Positions 1-9,660 are shown, counted from the stretch's first letter. The stretch is 64,000 bases of DNA from Halobacteriovorax vibrionivorans (GCF_003346865.1 NZ_QDKL01000002.1:124001-188000); one strand, 5' to 3'. Numbers and translations: made by a program. Notes: generated by a model not told the origin, from the letters alone.

Positions 1-66
1 CCCATTCCATATTGTGACCTAAAGCTTTAAAATAATAAGTATATTGATAACTAATAAGACAAAAGT

Positions 67-999
67 ATGTTACCAAAAATAATTTCAAATATCACACTAG
101 CATTTATTGCCATTGTTGTCCTATATACCCTGGCCCCACTTTTTAAAGATATTCTTGATAGTATCTTTAATTCAAATAGACCAAAAAAGAAGTCACATTC
201 AAAAGAAGAATTTGATGAAATGGTTAAAAGAAAGATCGAAAGAATGTCCATGTCAGGTGGAGCACAAGGAGTTAAAGGACAACCAGGACAAGGCCCAAAG
301 GAGAGATCATTCCTTTCATATTTTAAAGAAAAAGACTTATTTTCTTCACCAGAAGATGAGCAGTTCTTTGAGGGAATGAATTCTTCAATGCAATGGGGTG
401 ATTTTCAAGAAGCAAAGAAAATACTAAATCAAATTGAAAATGACTTTGAAATAATTGATAAAAGCGCAAGCGAAGGAATAAATCAATTTATCAAATCAAT
501 ATATAATAAAGAAACTCTACTATCATTGAAAAAGTTAAATGGTGGAAAAATAGACAAACAAAGCTTTCTAAGCCTAGCATCAACTTTATTTGTTTTCAGG
601 CATATTAATCAAATAAAGAGTAAGCGCTTTGCTGATCAAAACCAATTGCTTCTTATATTGAATTTAGCTGCAATCAAAGACACAAAGGCCAAGATCAAGT
701 TAATAGAGAGTTATATCAGCGCTGAAGCAATCGATTCCATAAAAGAGTCCCCTATTTTGTACAGGGATTTGATTAGTGGCCTAAATAAAACGTTTGATCA
801 ATTATATCCACTACTTCCTCTAAAAACTGAGAAATTAGAAAAGGAATTTAATAATCTTAGTGAGAGTGACCGAAAAAAGAAATATAAGAAATTAGTGCAG
901 ATCTATCATCCAGATAAATGGCATGGAGATTTAAAATCACAGGCCATCGACGATAGGCTTAGAGAAAATTTTAATTTAATTCAAAAGCTTTATAAGTAA
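67..999 (+). CDS. Membrane-anchored J-domain protein (DnaJ-like)
   Basis: The protein is 310 aa. Residues about 5-25 form one hydrophobic segment, so it is probably anchored in the inner membrane with a cytoplasmic body. A charged linker with a short Gly/Gln/Pro-rich patch follows (about 75-85). The HPD signature that stimulates Hsp70 (DnaK) ATPase activity lies near the C-terminus at about 281-283 (YHPDKW), preceded by a basic helix as in helix II of J-domains. A C-terminal J-domain with an N-terminal anchor recalls DjlA-type co-chaperones, but I see no clear TerB-type core in the middle. The start has only a weak ribosome binding site. A DnaK partner role is known for the family; the client is unknown. 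Confidence 0.75.
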   Translation: MLPKIISNITLAFIAIVVLYTLAPLFKDILDSIFNSNRPKKKSHSKEEFDEMVKRKIERMSMSGGAQGVKGQPGQGPKERSFLSYFKEKDLFSSPEDEQFFEGMNSSMQWGDFQEAKKILNQIENDFEIIDKSASEGINQFIKSIYNKETLLSLKKLNGGKIDKQSFLSLASTLFVFRHINQIKSKRFADQNQLLLILNLAAIKDTKAKIKLIESYISAEAIDSIKESPILYRDLISGLNKTFDQLYPLLPLKTEKLEKEFNNLSESDRKKKYKKLVQIYHPDKWHGDLKSQAIDDRLRENFNLIQKLYK

Positions 1000-1013
1000 T
1001 AAAAGAGAAGATT

Positions 1014-2657
1014 ATGCAAAAGAAAAAAGAACAGATTATTAGCAGTATTGAAAAAGAGCTCATCAAGATTATCAGTGAGACAAATGGAATCTCATTAAGT
1101 GATACTCTTGAGCTATTGGCTCACTCTCCAAGTATTCGCGATAATCAGTTACTGGAAAAACCAGTTTTGGAATTTATGAAGCTTCTTTCTTCTTTTCAAA
1201 TTGACGAAGTTGATATTGAAACAGTTTTGAATCATCCGGTATCTGATGCTGTCTTTAACTTCTTTAAAAAATTTCCACTGCCATATTATGAAGAACATAT
1301 CCACTTAACAGGATCACTCAATGCAGAGTTCATATATCCTCGATTGAAAAAACTATTAAACGGTAAAAATAAGGCCATTTATGAAAAGAGGATTAAGGCC
1401 GTTTATGGAAAAGATGCTATCCCAATTGAGAGTGTTGAAGACGTTGATAATCTCATACGCCTAAAAGAAGGCGAGCAATTTGCGACATATTTAAGAATCC
1501 TATTTCTTGCAAAACTCATTCTAACAAATAAGAAGGCACATAAAGATGCTGCCTATCACATGGCAAAAGAACTTTATGAAAATTATAATGTGGGAAGTAT
1601 TCGACTTAAATTCACGCTTTCTCGTGCCTCAAAAATGGACTCAGAACAAATTCCAGGCATTAAAGAAGTAACAGAAGAGGATGTTGTTCTAGGACTTTAT
1701 GAGGGCTTTAAGAAATTTCAACAAGAGGTTCCAAGCTTTAAATTTATCCTCTCACCTTCGTTTAGAAAGGAATTAAATTTCTTTGATAATGATAATTTTA
1801 AAACAAAGAAAGATCACTTTGAGCATCAAGTTGACGCCCTACTTGAGCTTTTAGAAAAGTATCCATACTTAAAAGAAAACTTAGTTGAAATTGATACCGT
1901 TGGTGATGAGAAGGCCCTTTATAGAAAGGCGCATTTCAAAGAGCTTAAAAGTGGTTTAAGAAAGCTACAATATCGTGGACTAAAGATTCGTTCTCACCAT
2001 GGGGAGACATGGCTAACTCTTAAAAAAGGTATCCAGTCCGTTGATAATGCGATGAATATTTGGCATATCGATACACTTGAGCATGGACTAAGTCTTGGGA
2101 TCAATCCTAATTACTACTATCATAGACTCTTTCAACGAATCATAGAGGTTAATAGCAAGCATCAGCCAATTGATGCGAAATCAATTCAAGGATTAGAACT
2201 TGAAGAGATGGAATGGGAACAAGATGCGGCCCATGTAAAAGAGAAGCTTTTAAAAGGAGAGCTTTTAAGTGAAGAAGATATCACGCTATTTTTAAAAACT
2301 AAATTTCATAACGCTCGTGAAGTTGAGCACTATCAACATGATATTCTAAACCGAATTATTCAAAAACGAGTCTCTCTCGTTGCACTTCCCTCTTCAAACT
2401 TAAAGCTTACTGGAGCTTTTCCAGATTTTAAGGACCACCCATTTTCTTGGTGGGAGAAGAAAGGTGTAAACTTAGGTGTTGGAACAGATAATTACATAAC
2501 CTTATCCACTGACTTCATTAGAGAGATGCTTATTCTTCTCTACTCTGATGCAAATAACCTAAAAATCACCAAGCTTCTGATGCTCACAACAAAAGAGACC
2601 AGAAGGCCTTATATTAGTAACCTCCTGTGGGAGATGAGAAAAAGGTACGCTAGCTAA
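1014..2657 (+). CDS. Adenosine deaminase-like metal-dependent deaminase
   Basis: The protein is 547 aa, longer than typical adenosine deaminase (330-360 aa) because of an N-terminal extension of about 90 residues and an insertion in the middle. Zinc-site motifs of the family appear in order: HIHLTGS (H95, H97), SHHGET near 327, a TLEHG segment in place of the usual RIGHG, LPSSNLKLTG, and GVGTDN near 489 in place of the catalytic TDDP-type end. Family members hydrolytically deaminate purine nucleosides or related compounds. The unusual length and the TDN ending mean the substrate cannot be assumed to be adenosine. It follows the J-domain gene by 14 bp with an AGAGAAG ribosome binding site, so the two may be co-transcribed. 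Confidence 0.75.
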   Translation: MQKKKEQIISSIEKELIKIISETNGISLSDTLELLAHSPSIRDNQLLEKPVLEFMKLLSSFQIDEVDIETVLNHPVSDAVFNFFKKFPLPYYEEHIHLTGSLNAEFIYPRLKKLLNGKNKAIYEKRIKAVYGKDAIPIESVEDVDNLIRLKEGEQFATYLRILFLAKLILTNKKAHKDAAYHMAKELYENYNVGSIRLKFTLSRASKMDSEQIPGIKEVTEEDVVLGLYEGFKKFQQEVPSFKFILSPSFRKELNFFDNDNFKTKKDHFEHQVDALLELLEKYPYLKENLVEIDTVGDEKALYRKAHFKELKSGLRKLQYRGLKIRSHHGETWLTLKKGIQSVDNAMNIWHIDTLEHGLSLGINPNYYYHRLFQRIIEVNSKHQPIDAKSIQGLELEEMEWEQDAAHVKEKLLKGELLSEEDITLFLKTKFHNAREVEHYQHDILNRIIQKRVSLVALPSSNLKLTGAFPDFKDHPFSWWEKKGVNLGVGTDNYITLSTDFIREMLILLYSDANNLKITKLLMLTTKETRRPYISNLLWEMRKRYAS

Positions 2658-2757
2658 ATCCACGCTAAACTACTGAAATGTTAAATAATACTAAACTTTT
2701 CTACGCGGTTTTCCGACAAGTGTTTAGACAGATTATTTAGACTTTAGGAAGAAAGCG

Positions 2758-3858
2758 ATGGGTTTTGAATTCTCTCATTTTAAATCACTAGTAAATGTGG
2801 CAATTGATAATAATGCCAGTGATATTCATATCCGTGCTGAAGAGACGCCTTGTTTTCGAATTAATGGCGATATGGTTTCAGTAAAGTCCAATAAGACTTT
2901 AACAACAGAAAGTGTTCTCGACATTCTAAGACTACTTACAAAAGATAATAAACAAATTGGAAATCTTGAAGATATAAAAGATCTTGATGGTGCAGTGGAC
3001 TTTGAAGACATATGTCGATTGCGCTTTAATTACTTTCGCTACAATAATAAAAATGGAATCGTTTTACGAGTTGTAAAAAAAGAAATTCCATCATTTAAAG
3101 AACTAGGACTTAGTGATTCTTTAAAACAAATTATAAGGGCCAAGCGAGGCCTAATTTTAGTAACTGGTGCAACAGGATCCGGTAAATCTACAACCCTGGC
3201 CAGTATGATTGATTATATTAATTCAAAAAGGGCCAAACATATCATTACCATTGAAGACCCAATTGAATTTATCCATACTCAAAAAAAGTCTCGTATTACT
3301 CAAAGAGAAGTTGGAATCGACACAGAAAACTTTGAAGACGGTTTAAAATTTGCTCTCAGACAGGATCCAGATATTATCTTACTTGGTGAACTCAGGGATC
3401 AAAAGTCTGTTGAGATTGCTCTTAAGGCAGCTGAAACTGGACATCTCGTTCTAGCAACTGTTCACACGACAGATGCCATCTCAACAATAAGTCGTATTAT
3501 TTCAATGTTCTCATCAGATGAGCAAACAGAGGCAAGAAAGCGCCTATCTGACGCTCTTTATTCAACGATTTCACAGAGAATGATTAAATCAAAAAAATCA
3601 CCAAATGGTGTGCGTGTTGCTCAAGAAATTATGGTAACAGGACCAGGTGTAAAAGAATGTATTCGAGGCGATGAACCAATTGACCGAATTCTATCAATTA
3701 TTGAAAATGGTGGAACAAACTCTGGTGACATTCCTTGTGAAAGTTTTGATCAAGCAATCTTCACTCTTTTGGAGCGTGGATATATCACTGAAGAAGATGC
3801 ATCTAAAGAGGTTCGAAGCGCCGGTGACTTTATGAGAAAACTTATGCTTACAAAATAA
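2758..3858 (+). CDS. pilT: PilT-type type IV pilus retraction ATPase
   Basis: The 366-aa length and domain order match PilT/PilU. An N-terminal PAS-like domain contains SDIHIRAEETPCFRINGD. Walker A is GATGSGKST near 137-145, followed by the Asp box. Walker B is DIILLGELRD near 204, followed by the His box ATVHTTDA. In this family a hexamer powers depolymerisation of type IV pili for retraction and twitching. Predatory Bdellovibrionota need pili for prey entry, so a role in invasion is plausible but inferred. The gene stands alone: no other pil genes are adjacent. A ribosome binding site AGGAAG precedes the ATG. Confidence 0.9.
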   Translation: MGFEFSHFKSLVNVAIDNNASDIHIRAEETPCFRINGDMVSVKSNKTLTTESVLDILRLLTKDNKQIGNLEDIKDLDGAVDFEDICRLRFNYFRYNNKNGIVLRVVKKEIPSFKELGLSDSLKQIIRAKRGLILVTGATGSGKSTTLASMIDYINSKRAKHIITIEDPIEFIHTQKKSRITQREVGIDTENFEDGLKFALRQDPDIILLGELRDQKSVEIALKAAETGHLVLATVHTTDAISTISRIISMFSSDEQTEARKRLSDALYSTISQRMIKSKKSPNGVRVAQEIMVTGPGVKECIRGDEPIDRILSIIENGGTNSGDIPCESFDQAIFTLLERGYITEEDASKEVRSAGDFMRKLMLTK

Positions 3859-4008
3859 GAAAGGCCCCGGTGGGGGCCAGGGCCAATCCGTCTAACAAAA
3901 TTAGACTAACTTGATGTGAGGATAGTAAGAAAAGACTTACATGGTACTTATTATTCGTTACTTTTCGTTTTTTTTTAAGTGCGCAAAATTAGTGCTAATA
4001 AAAACTAA

Positions 4009-4035
4009 AAGGCCAAGTTACGAGAACTTGGCCTT
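4009..4035. terminator. Bidirectional intrinsic terminator-like hairpin
   Basis: An 11-bp perfect stem (AAGGCCAAGTT with AACTTGGCCTT) and a 5-nt loop lie between the convergent pilT and 4093-4338 genes. The T-run is weak on both sides. A second, GC-only hairpin (GGCCCC/GGGGCC, 3863-3878) lies directly after the pilT stop but has no T-run. Confidence 0.55.
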
Positions 4036-4092
4036 AGTTAATTATAAATATATTTTTTTATTGAAAGTTTTACTTCATTTAACCTGAAATAG

Positions 4093-4338
4093 TTATTTCT
4101 GATATGAAAATATTTCTTTTACGACTTCTTCTACGGCCTTTTTAGCGTCATCACACTGGGCCTTCCAATGTCCGTGATCAAGTTTTGGATCCTGATTCAT
4201 GATCAACTCCCCTAACTCCTTGGTACGATCATTAAACTTTTTTAGAAGCTCAACTGAAAGTTGCTCATCTTCCATATTCTCGAGCACTTCCATTACCTTA
4301 TTCATATCTTGATTATCTATTAAGTCCTTTAAGTTCAT
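4093..4338 (-). CDS. Small acidic protein of unknown function
   Basis: The 81-aa protein is predicted to be entirely helical and rich in Glu, Asp, Lys and Met, with no signal peptide or membrane segment. The start is supported by AAGGAAG seven bases upstream. It lies 20 bp downstream of prc on the same strand and may be the last gene of that transcript. I recognise no family. A His-Gly-His-Trp segment near residue 56 and one Cys are its only unusual residues. It could be a small cytoplasmic helical-bundle protein. Confidence 0.6.
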   Translation of the reverse strand: MNLKDLIDNQDMNKVMEVLENMEDEQLSVELLKKFNDRTKELGELIMNQDPKLDHGHWKAQCDDAKKAVEEVVKEIFSYQK

Positions 4339-4358
4339 TTTTCTTCCTTAATCGATTC

Positions 4359-6557
4359 TTACTTCTTTAGCTGATCGATCATATCACGCATGATATGGAT
4401 CGCCTCTTCAAGTCCAGCATCCTTACGAAGAGATGATACCCACTCTTCCTTACGTTGCTTAAAGTCGTCCTTCCACTGCTTCTCTTCACCTTTCTTAACA
4501 GTTTCATGAGACTTTAATGACTCTTCAAAGTGAGTGATAGTAAGCTTCGTATTTTCTTCATCTAATTTTAATTCTTCAAGCTTCTTCTTATTCGCTTCTT
4601 CTTCTTTCATCCACGAATCGATGTTTAGCTTAAGCTTTGTATCTTTACGTCTTTTTCTTAAATAATCAACACTTTCTTGTACTTTTTGTAAGCGATCATT
4701 CTTAGCAACACGCTTTTTAGAATTAGAAATTAGTTTCTTAAGATCATACTGATGCTTCGTCCACTTTTGAAACTTCTTAGGCTTAATTTGATCCCACTTA
4801 AGTGAATAAGTTAGATCTTGCTCACGATTTTCAGCGTAGGCCATTGGATCTGGTATTACGATATCAGGAGTTACACCCTTATATTGAGTTGAACCACCTG
4901 TTATACGATAGAACTTTTGGATTGTAAGCTTTAGAGCACCAAACTTCTCACCAAGCATTTTATCAAGGCCTTGATCAAGGTTGTAAACAACTTGTACTGT
5001 ACCTTTACCGTGAGTAACTTCACCACCAACTACGACAGCTCTTTTATAATCTTGCATTGCTGCTGCTAGAATTTCAGATGCCGAAGCAGAGTAACGGTTA
5101 ACCATAACAATTAATGGCCCATCATATTCAACCTCAGGATCTGTATCAGCAAGTGTTTCTACTTGGTGCATATAGTTCTTCGTTTGAACAATTGGACCCT
5201 TCTTAATAAATAGCCCAGACATTAATTGTGCATCAGTTAAAGCTCCACCACCATTATTTCTAAGATCAAGAATAATTCCATTAACCTTCTGTTTCTTAAG
5301 TCTCTTAATTTCGGCCCTAACATCGTCTGTACAATTAATTGTTCCATTGAATTCACGATAGAATTTTGGAACATTGATATAACCATACTTACCTTTAACA
5401 CCATCAAGTTCAAGAACAGAAGACTTAGCAAATGAAGCTCCGATCTTTACAACATCACGAGTAATACCAATTGTCTTTCTTGTTCCGTCTGCTTTTTTAA
5501 CGTGTAGGCGAACAACAGTTCCTTTCTTACCTCTAATATAGCGAACAGCATCGTCAACTCTCATCCCTACGAGATCAACAGGCTCTTCTTTTGAATCACC
5601 TTCACTTACAGCAAGAATAAGATCATCAACTTCAAGTTCTTTTTGACGCCAAGCTGCTCCACCAGGAACGATCTCAACAACTTTGATATATCCTTCATCT
5701 TCAGATAAAACGGCACCAATCCCTTCAAGTTGACCTGACATATCAATATCAAAATCTTCTTTCTTCTTTGGAGCTAGGTAGGCCGTATGTGGATCAAATA
5801 CAGCACCAATTGAGTTATAAAAAATTTCCATATAATCTTCACGTCTCTCTTTTAATAGTCTTTCAAAATAGAGACGGTATTTTTTATCAATTGCTTCATG
5901 TGCCTTAGCTAGAATTTCTTTTTCCGTTAAGATTTTTTCAGACTCTAGCTTCTTTTTTGATTTCTTTTCTTTTTTATCTTTATCTTTCTTATTTTTTCCA
6001 TTTTTAAGATCTTCTTGATCTTCTTTGATAGAAATATAACGTGCCATTACCGATTGCTTGAAAGTTAAGCGCCAGTTCTTTTCAAACTCACTCTTATCCT
6101 TTGCAAAGTGTCTTTTTTCAGGGTCAAGTTCAATAACTTCATTTCCTCTGAAGTTAAACTTATTTTCCTTAAAAAGCTTCTTACGTAACTCGTCTGCTTG
6201 GTTGATTCGATCAACCTTAATCTTCATGGCATCCAGAACTAACTTATAATTTCCAGAACGCATTTCATCGTCCATAAGAAGTTCATATTTTTCAAGTTTT
6301 TTGACATCAGACTTGTATAGGAATTGCTTAGAGAAATCTATTTTCTTAATGAATTCTTGAAAAGCATTTTTTGATAAGTCGTTATTAACTTTCAACTTTT
6401 TATAATGAAGTTGCTCAAGGACTTCGATTAAACGATTTCCTAAGACTTGATCTTTATTGATACTAAAAAGGCCATTCTCTGCATGAAGCGCAAGTGGCGT
6501 TGACAACAAGGCAAGACCTAATACTAGGCCAAAAGTAGTTCTTAATTTCTTGTGCAT
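4359..6557 (-). CDS. prc: Tail-specific (C-terminal processing) periplasmic protease, S41A
   Basis: The 732-aa protein has the Prc/Tsp order: signal peptide (about 1-26), long N-terminal helical region, PDZ domain (about 255-350, GIGAVLSEDEGYIKV), S41 protease core, and a Lys/Glu-rich C-terminal tail. The catalytic Ser/Lys pair is visible in RYSASASEI (near 489) and HGKGTVQVV (near 514). Prc degrades proteins with nonpolar C-termini and adjusts peptidoglycan enzymes in the periplasm. A low-complexity Lys run (about 185-205) sits between the N-terminal region and the PDZ domain. The ribosome binding site is CGGAG. The calcium- or adaptor-binding partner is not evident. Confidence 0.92.
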   Translation of the reverse strand: MHKKLRTTFGLVLGLALLSTPLALHAENGLFSINKDQVLGNRLIEVLEQLHYKKLKVNNDLSKNAFQEFIKKIDFSKQFLYKSDVKKLEKYELLMDDEMRSGNYKLVLDAMKIKVDRINQADELRKKLFKENKFNFRGNEVIELDPEKRHFAKDKSEFEKNWRLTFKQSVMARYISIKEDQEDLKNGKNKKDKDKKEKKSKKKLESEKILTEKEILAKAHEAIDKKYRLYFERLLKERREDYMEIFYNSIGAVFDPHTAYLAPKKKEDFDIDMSGQLEGIGAVLSEDEGYIKVVEIVPGGAAWRQKELEVDDLILAVSEGDSKEEPVDLVGMRVDDAVRYIRGKKGTVVRLHVKKADGTRKTIGITRDVVKIGASFAKSSVLELDGVKGKYGYINVPKFYREFNGTINCTDDVRAEIKRLKKQKVNGIILDLRNNGGGALTDAQLMSGLFIKKGPIVQTKNYMHQVETLADTDPEVEYDGPLIVMVNRYSASASEILAAAMQDYKRAVVVGGEVTHGKGTVQVVYNLDQGLDKMLGEKFGALKLTIQKFYRITGGSTQYKGVTPDIVIPDPMAYAENREQDLTYSLKWDQIKPKKFQKWTKHQYDLKKLISNSKKRVAKNDRLQKVQESVDYLRKRRKDTKLKLNIDSWMKEEEANKKKLEELKLDEENTKLTITHFEESLKSHETVKKGEEKQWKDDFKQRKEEWVSSLRKDAGLEEAIHIMRDMIDQLKK

Positions 6558-6670
6558 TGAAGCTCCGATTCTAATAAAATTAGGTAGTTCCTAACCTCTA
6601 TTTTAAAGCTTCTTATTAGTTTATGAAAGGACAATATATCAGGAATAAATTACTCGCCCATTAGCGAATG

Positions 6671-7861
6671 TCATTTTTGTGTAAAGTTCCCTTCAATGTC
6701 ATAGCGATACACTTCAGCATTATTGACACAATCTCTAATCAGTTGATGCATATCGTGCTCTTCCATAAATTCCATAAAGTATTTTATATCTGCTTTAATC
6801 ACTGGGTGCTTTGGCGCAAACATAGAACACGCATCATCATGTGGAATAATCGATGTCTCGAAAGTTCCAATTTCTTTTGCATAAGAGATAATATCAATTT
6901 TATTCATACCTACTAAAGGCCTTAGTGTTAACATCGGACAAGAACGATCAAGTACACTCATATTATGAATTGTTTGACTCGAAACTTGAGCAAGCGCATC
7001 TCCCATAACGAGAGCATTTGCCTTTACTCTCCTTGCTAGATAGGCCGATGCATCCATCATTAACTTTCTAAAAAATAATGTGCGGTAATCTTCTTTACAA
7101 TGTTTTGCAAGATAGTTTTGAATATCACCAAAAGGAAGGACATAGAGTTTGATTCCATCATTTTGAAAACGAGATAGACTCTTACCAAGTTCAATAATCT
7201 TATCTTTTACTTCTTCACCCACATAAGGATAGGCCCAGAAAAATGCGAAAGTTTGTCTCATTCCACGTCGTGCCATCATATATGAAGCAACAGGAGAATC
7301 GATCCCACCAGAAAGAAGTGTCACGCCGTGACCACTTGTTCCAACAGGAAGTCCACCAACACAAGGAATCTTCTCCCATGAGAGATAGATTTCTTCATTC
7401 ATGATTTTTATATCAACCATGATATCTGGATTGCGAACATCAACTTTAAGATCAGTATTTTTTAATAAGGCCGTGGCCATGTAGCGATTAATTTCATCAC
7501 TATTTTTAGGAAATTGTTTTAATGCTCTTTTAGTATGAACTTTAAATGTTTTTACATTTTCAAGGGCACCAATTTCTTTAACGGCCAGCTCACAAACATA
7601 ATCAAGATCAAGTGGACAGCTTCTCATTGGAGTAACAGAACTTAACCCTGGAACCCAACGAAGACGATCAATTAGCTCATCGCTAAATGGCTCCTCACTT
7701 TCTACAACAAGTCTTTGTTGATTATTCTTTAATTTCCAACTCGTGTGATGAAACTTACTAAAGATTGGTGAAAGATTTGATTGCAGCTTACGATAGTAAT
7801 TCTTGCGATTCTTTCCCTTTAGCCATAATTCATCAACAGTTAAAATTAAACTCTTATACAT
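6671..7861 (-). CDS. thiI: tRNA 4-thiouridine synthetase, rhodanese-less form
   Basis: The 396-aa protein has an N-terminal ferredoxin-like plus THUMP region (about 1-165), then a PP-loop ATP-pyrophosphatase domain with SGGIDSPVASYM near 187. It adenylates U8 of tRNA for sulfur insertion. E. coli ThiI (482 aa) has an additional C-terminal rhodanese domain. This protein ends at the PP-loop domain, as in Bacillus-type ThiI, and retains a Cys in DDACSMF near 343. It lies 8 bp after the cysteine desulfurase gene, so the two form a dedicated sulfur donor and acceptor pair. Because the rhodanese part is absent, a role in thiazole synthesis is unlikely. Confidence 0.92.
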   Translation of the reverse strand: MYKSLILTVDELWLKGKNRKNYYRKLQSNLSPIFSKFHHTSWKLKNNQQRLVVESEEPFSDELIDRLRWVPGLSSVTPMRSCPLDLDYVCELAVKEIGALENVKTFKVHTKRALKQFPKNSDEINRYMATALLKNTDLKVDVRNPDIMVDIKIMNEEIYLSWEKIPCVGGLPVGTSGHGVTLLSGGIDSPVASYMMARRGMRQTFAFFWAYPYVGEEVKDKIIELGKSLSRFQNDGIKLYVLPFGDIQNYLAKHCKEDYRTLFFRKLMMDASAYLARRVKANALVMGDALAQVSSQTIHNMSVLDRSCPMLTLRPLVGMNKIDIISYAKEIGTFETSIIPHDDACSMFAPKHPVIKADIKYFMEFMEEHDMHQLIRDCVNNAEVYRYDIEGNFTQK

Positions 7862-7869
7862 ATTTAGTC

Positions 7870-8970
7870 CTACTTAATTAAAAAACCAATTTCATCTATC
7901 ACTTGCTTAAATCCATCTAACATTGCATCCACCTCTTCTTTCGTCGTGGACTTACCTAATGAGATACGAAGGATATTCTTATGATATTTCTCATCAATAC
8001 CAAGGCCTACAAATAAAGGATTCTTTCCCTTTATCTTTGCCGAACATGCAGTTGAAGAAGAGATCATAATTTGCTTCATTTCTAAATGGCGCATTAGAAC
8101 GTCACTTGCAATACCTGCAAATTGAACACACAAAATATAAGGAGAAGTATTACGCTCTTCAAATGGATAACTGATATTATTGTGAAACGAAGCTAGCTTC
8201 GTTTTTATTTCTTCTTTTAGCTCACTAACTCGGGCCATATTCTTATCTAAGTCAGCAAAGGAAAGCTCGCATGCTTTAGCAAGTGCTAAGATAAGTGAAG
8301 TCGCTGGAGTTGAGGCTCGTAGCCCCTTTTCGTGTCCACCACCTCGTAAGTAGCGCTTAAGTTTTTCACTTAGACTTGAGCGATAAATTAGCCCAGCGAT
8401 ACCGCGCGGACCTCCCATTTTATGGGCCCCGAATGATACAAAATCAATTTGTGAATTCTTAAGAGTGAATGGAACTTTACCAAAGCCTTGAGTGGCATCA
8501 ACATGAACAAGACAACTCTTATTCTTCTCTTTTACTTTTTGGGTAATTGATTCTACATCAAATAATTGTCCAGACTGAGAATTGACAAGGCTTATGCAAA
8601 CGAGCTTTGTCGTGTCATTAACGGCATCAACAATTTCATCTATTGATCTTAGGCCTTCACCACCATCAATAACCTTAGTAACAGATGGATGATCTCCAGC
8701 AAGGTAGACAATCCCATCCTCAATACTTCTAATAACCTGGTTATTTGACTCCGTAGCAGAAGAAGTAAAAATGATTTCAAATTGTCCCTCTCCAGAAAGT
8801 CCTAAACCTTTTAAGATTTCTTGGCGGGCATTTTCGATTTTTTTAGCGCAGGCCTTTCCAGCTGCGTGCTTGGCCGCAGGATTTGGGTAATCTAATTCAA
8901 AACTCTTAGATAGCACTTCCACAACTTCTGGATAAAGCTTTGTGGAGGCCGCGTGATCGAAATAATACAT
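7870..8970 (-). CDS. Cysteine desulfurase (NifS/NifZ-like) paired with ThiI
   Basis: This 366-aa class V PLP enzyme starts YYFDHAASTK. It has the PLP lysine in SFGAHKMGG (near 182) after HVDATQ, and the active cysteine in a STACSAK loop (near 308). It converts cysteine to alanine and loads a persulfide on the Cys. In Bacillus a short NifS-like protein (NifZ) next to ThiI feeds sulfur to tRNA s4U. The same gene order here, with 8 bp between the genes, suggests that role rather than general Fe-S assembly. No iscU or other isc genes are near. Confidence 0.9.
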   Translation of the reverse strand: MYYFDHAASTKLYPEVVEVLSKSFELDYPNPAAKHAAGKACAKKIENARQEILKGLGLSGEGQFEIIFTSSATESNNQVIRSIEDGIVYLAGDHPSVTKVIDGGEGLRSIDEIVDAVNDTTKLVCISLVNSQSGQLFDVESITQKVKEKNKSCLVHVDATQGFGKVPFTLKNSQIDFVSFGAHKMGGPRGIAGLIYRSSLSEKLKRYLRGGGHEKGLRASTPATSLILALAKACELSFADLDKNMARVSELKEEIKTKLASFHNNISYPFEERNTSPYILCVQFAGIASDVLMRHLEMKQIMISSSTACSAKIKGKNPLFVGLGIDEKYHKNILRISLGKSTTKEEVDAMLDGFKQVIDEIGFLIK

Positions 8971-9115
8971 AAGATGCCTTATAACACGAAATAAAAACTA
9001 AGTACCCTAAATAACGATATTTTTAGACACTGTCCATAAAATAAACGGCCTAAGGCCCTGAAACCCCGTCTCATCACCCCTGTGAAATTGGCATCGTCGT
9101 TGCATATTATTTAGT

Positions 9116-9598
9116 ATGAAAATACGTTACTTCTTACTCATATTAATTGGAGTCTACCACTTTAGTTCAAACGCTTCACAAGCGGCACTGGCAAGTCGTT
9201 ATCTCTACAATACGCAAGCAAATCTTGAGGAGTTCTCAAGGCTTACTTCACGCGGAATGGGAACATTAGCAAAGAGAAGTCTTTCAAATGGAGAGCAGTA
9301 TTTAGAGCAGCTTAATCTCATGAAAAATGAGCTAAACCGAGACCAATTAAAGCTATTAAAAGAGCTAGAAAGTGAATTATTAGAAAAGAAGAAACTTACC
9401 ACAGAAACAATTAGTACCTGTGATTACCGAAATATTGAGCACTTTAAAGAATTAGAAAGATTAAAGGAGCTTAAGGCCCGCGGCGAGATTCTAAGCTTTA
9501 ACGGACATAAAAAACTCTATATTTTAAAGACCCTAGAGGTGCGAAATTGTAAGCAATTTGCCACTTGGATGGAAAACTTTAACGAAATCTCTGTATAA
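9116..9598 (+). CDS. Exported protein of unknown function
   Basis: The 160-aa protein has a signal peptide (about 1-22, ending SSNASQA), then a mostly helical region rich in Leu, Glu and Lys (65-110) and two late cysteines that could form a disulfide. No family was recognised. A TATTAT sequence lies six bases upstream of the ATG and there is no Shine-Dalgarno sequence, so the message could be leaderless. It is divergent from the cysteine desulfurase gene and 58 bp upstream of the App1-like phosphatase, with which it may be co-transcribed. Confidence 0.6.
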   Translation: MKIRYFLLILIGVYHFSSNASQAALASRYLYNTQANLEEFSRLTSRGMGTLAKRSLSNGEQYLEQLNLMKNELNRDQLKLLKELESELLEKKKLTTETISTCDYRNIEHFKELERLKELKARGEILSFNGHKKLYILKTLEVRNCKQFATWMENFNEISV

Positions 9599-9619
9599 TG
9601 TTCAAAAATTAGCTATGCG

Positions 9620-9660
9620 TCATGATTTTGAGGATTTAATTTCCTAACATCAAATCATGA
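9620..9660 (+). promoter_or_regulatory. Hairpin enclosing the start codon of the App1-like gene
   Basis: A 9-bp perfect inverted repeat, TCATGATTT (9620-9628) and AAATCATGA (9652-9660), places the ATG at 9657 inside the 3' arm. An inner AGGA/TCCT pairing (9631-9634 with 9642-9645) masks the only Shine-Dalgarno-like GAGGA. The structure would block ribosome entry when folded. Confidence 0.4.

Noticed and set aside
1-66. Possible end of a preceding gene at the window start
   Set aside because: The 66 bases contain stop codons in all plus-strand frames and no recognisable protein end.
5930-6010. Lys-rich run in Prc as a simple-sequence repeat or frameshift hotspot
   Set aside because: The run is in frame, uses mixed AAA and AAG codons, and a charged linker is acceptable between the N-terminal and PDZ domains.
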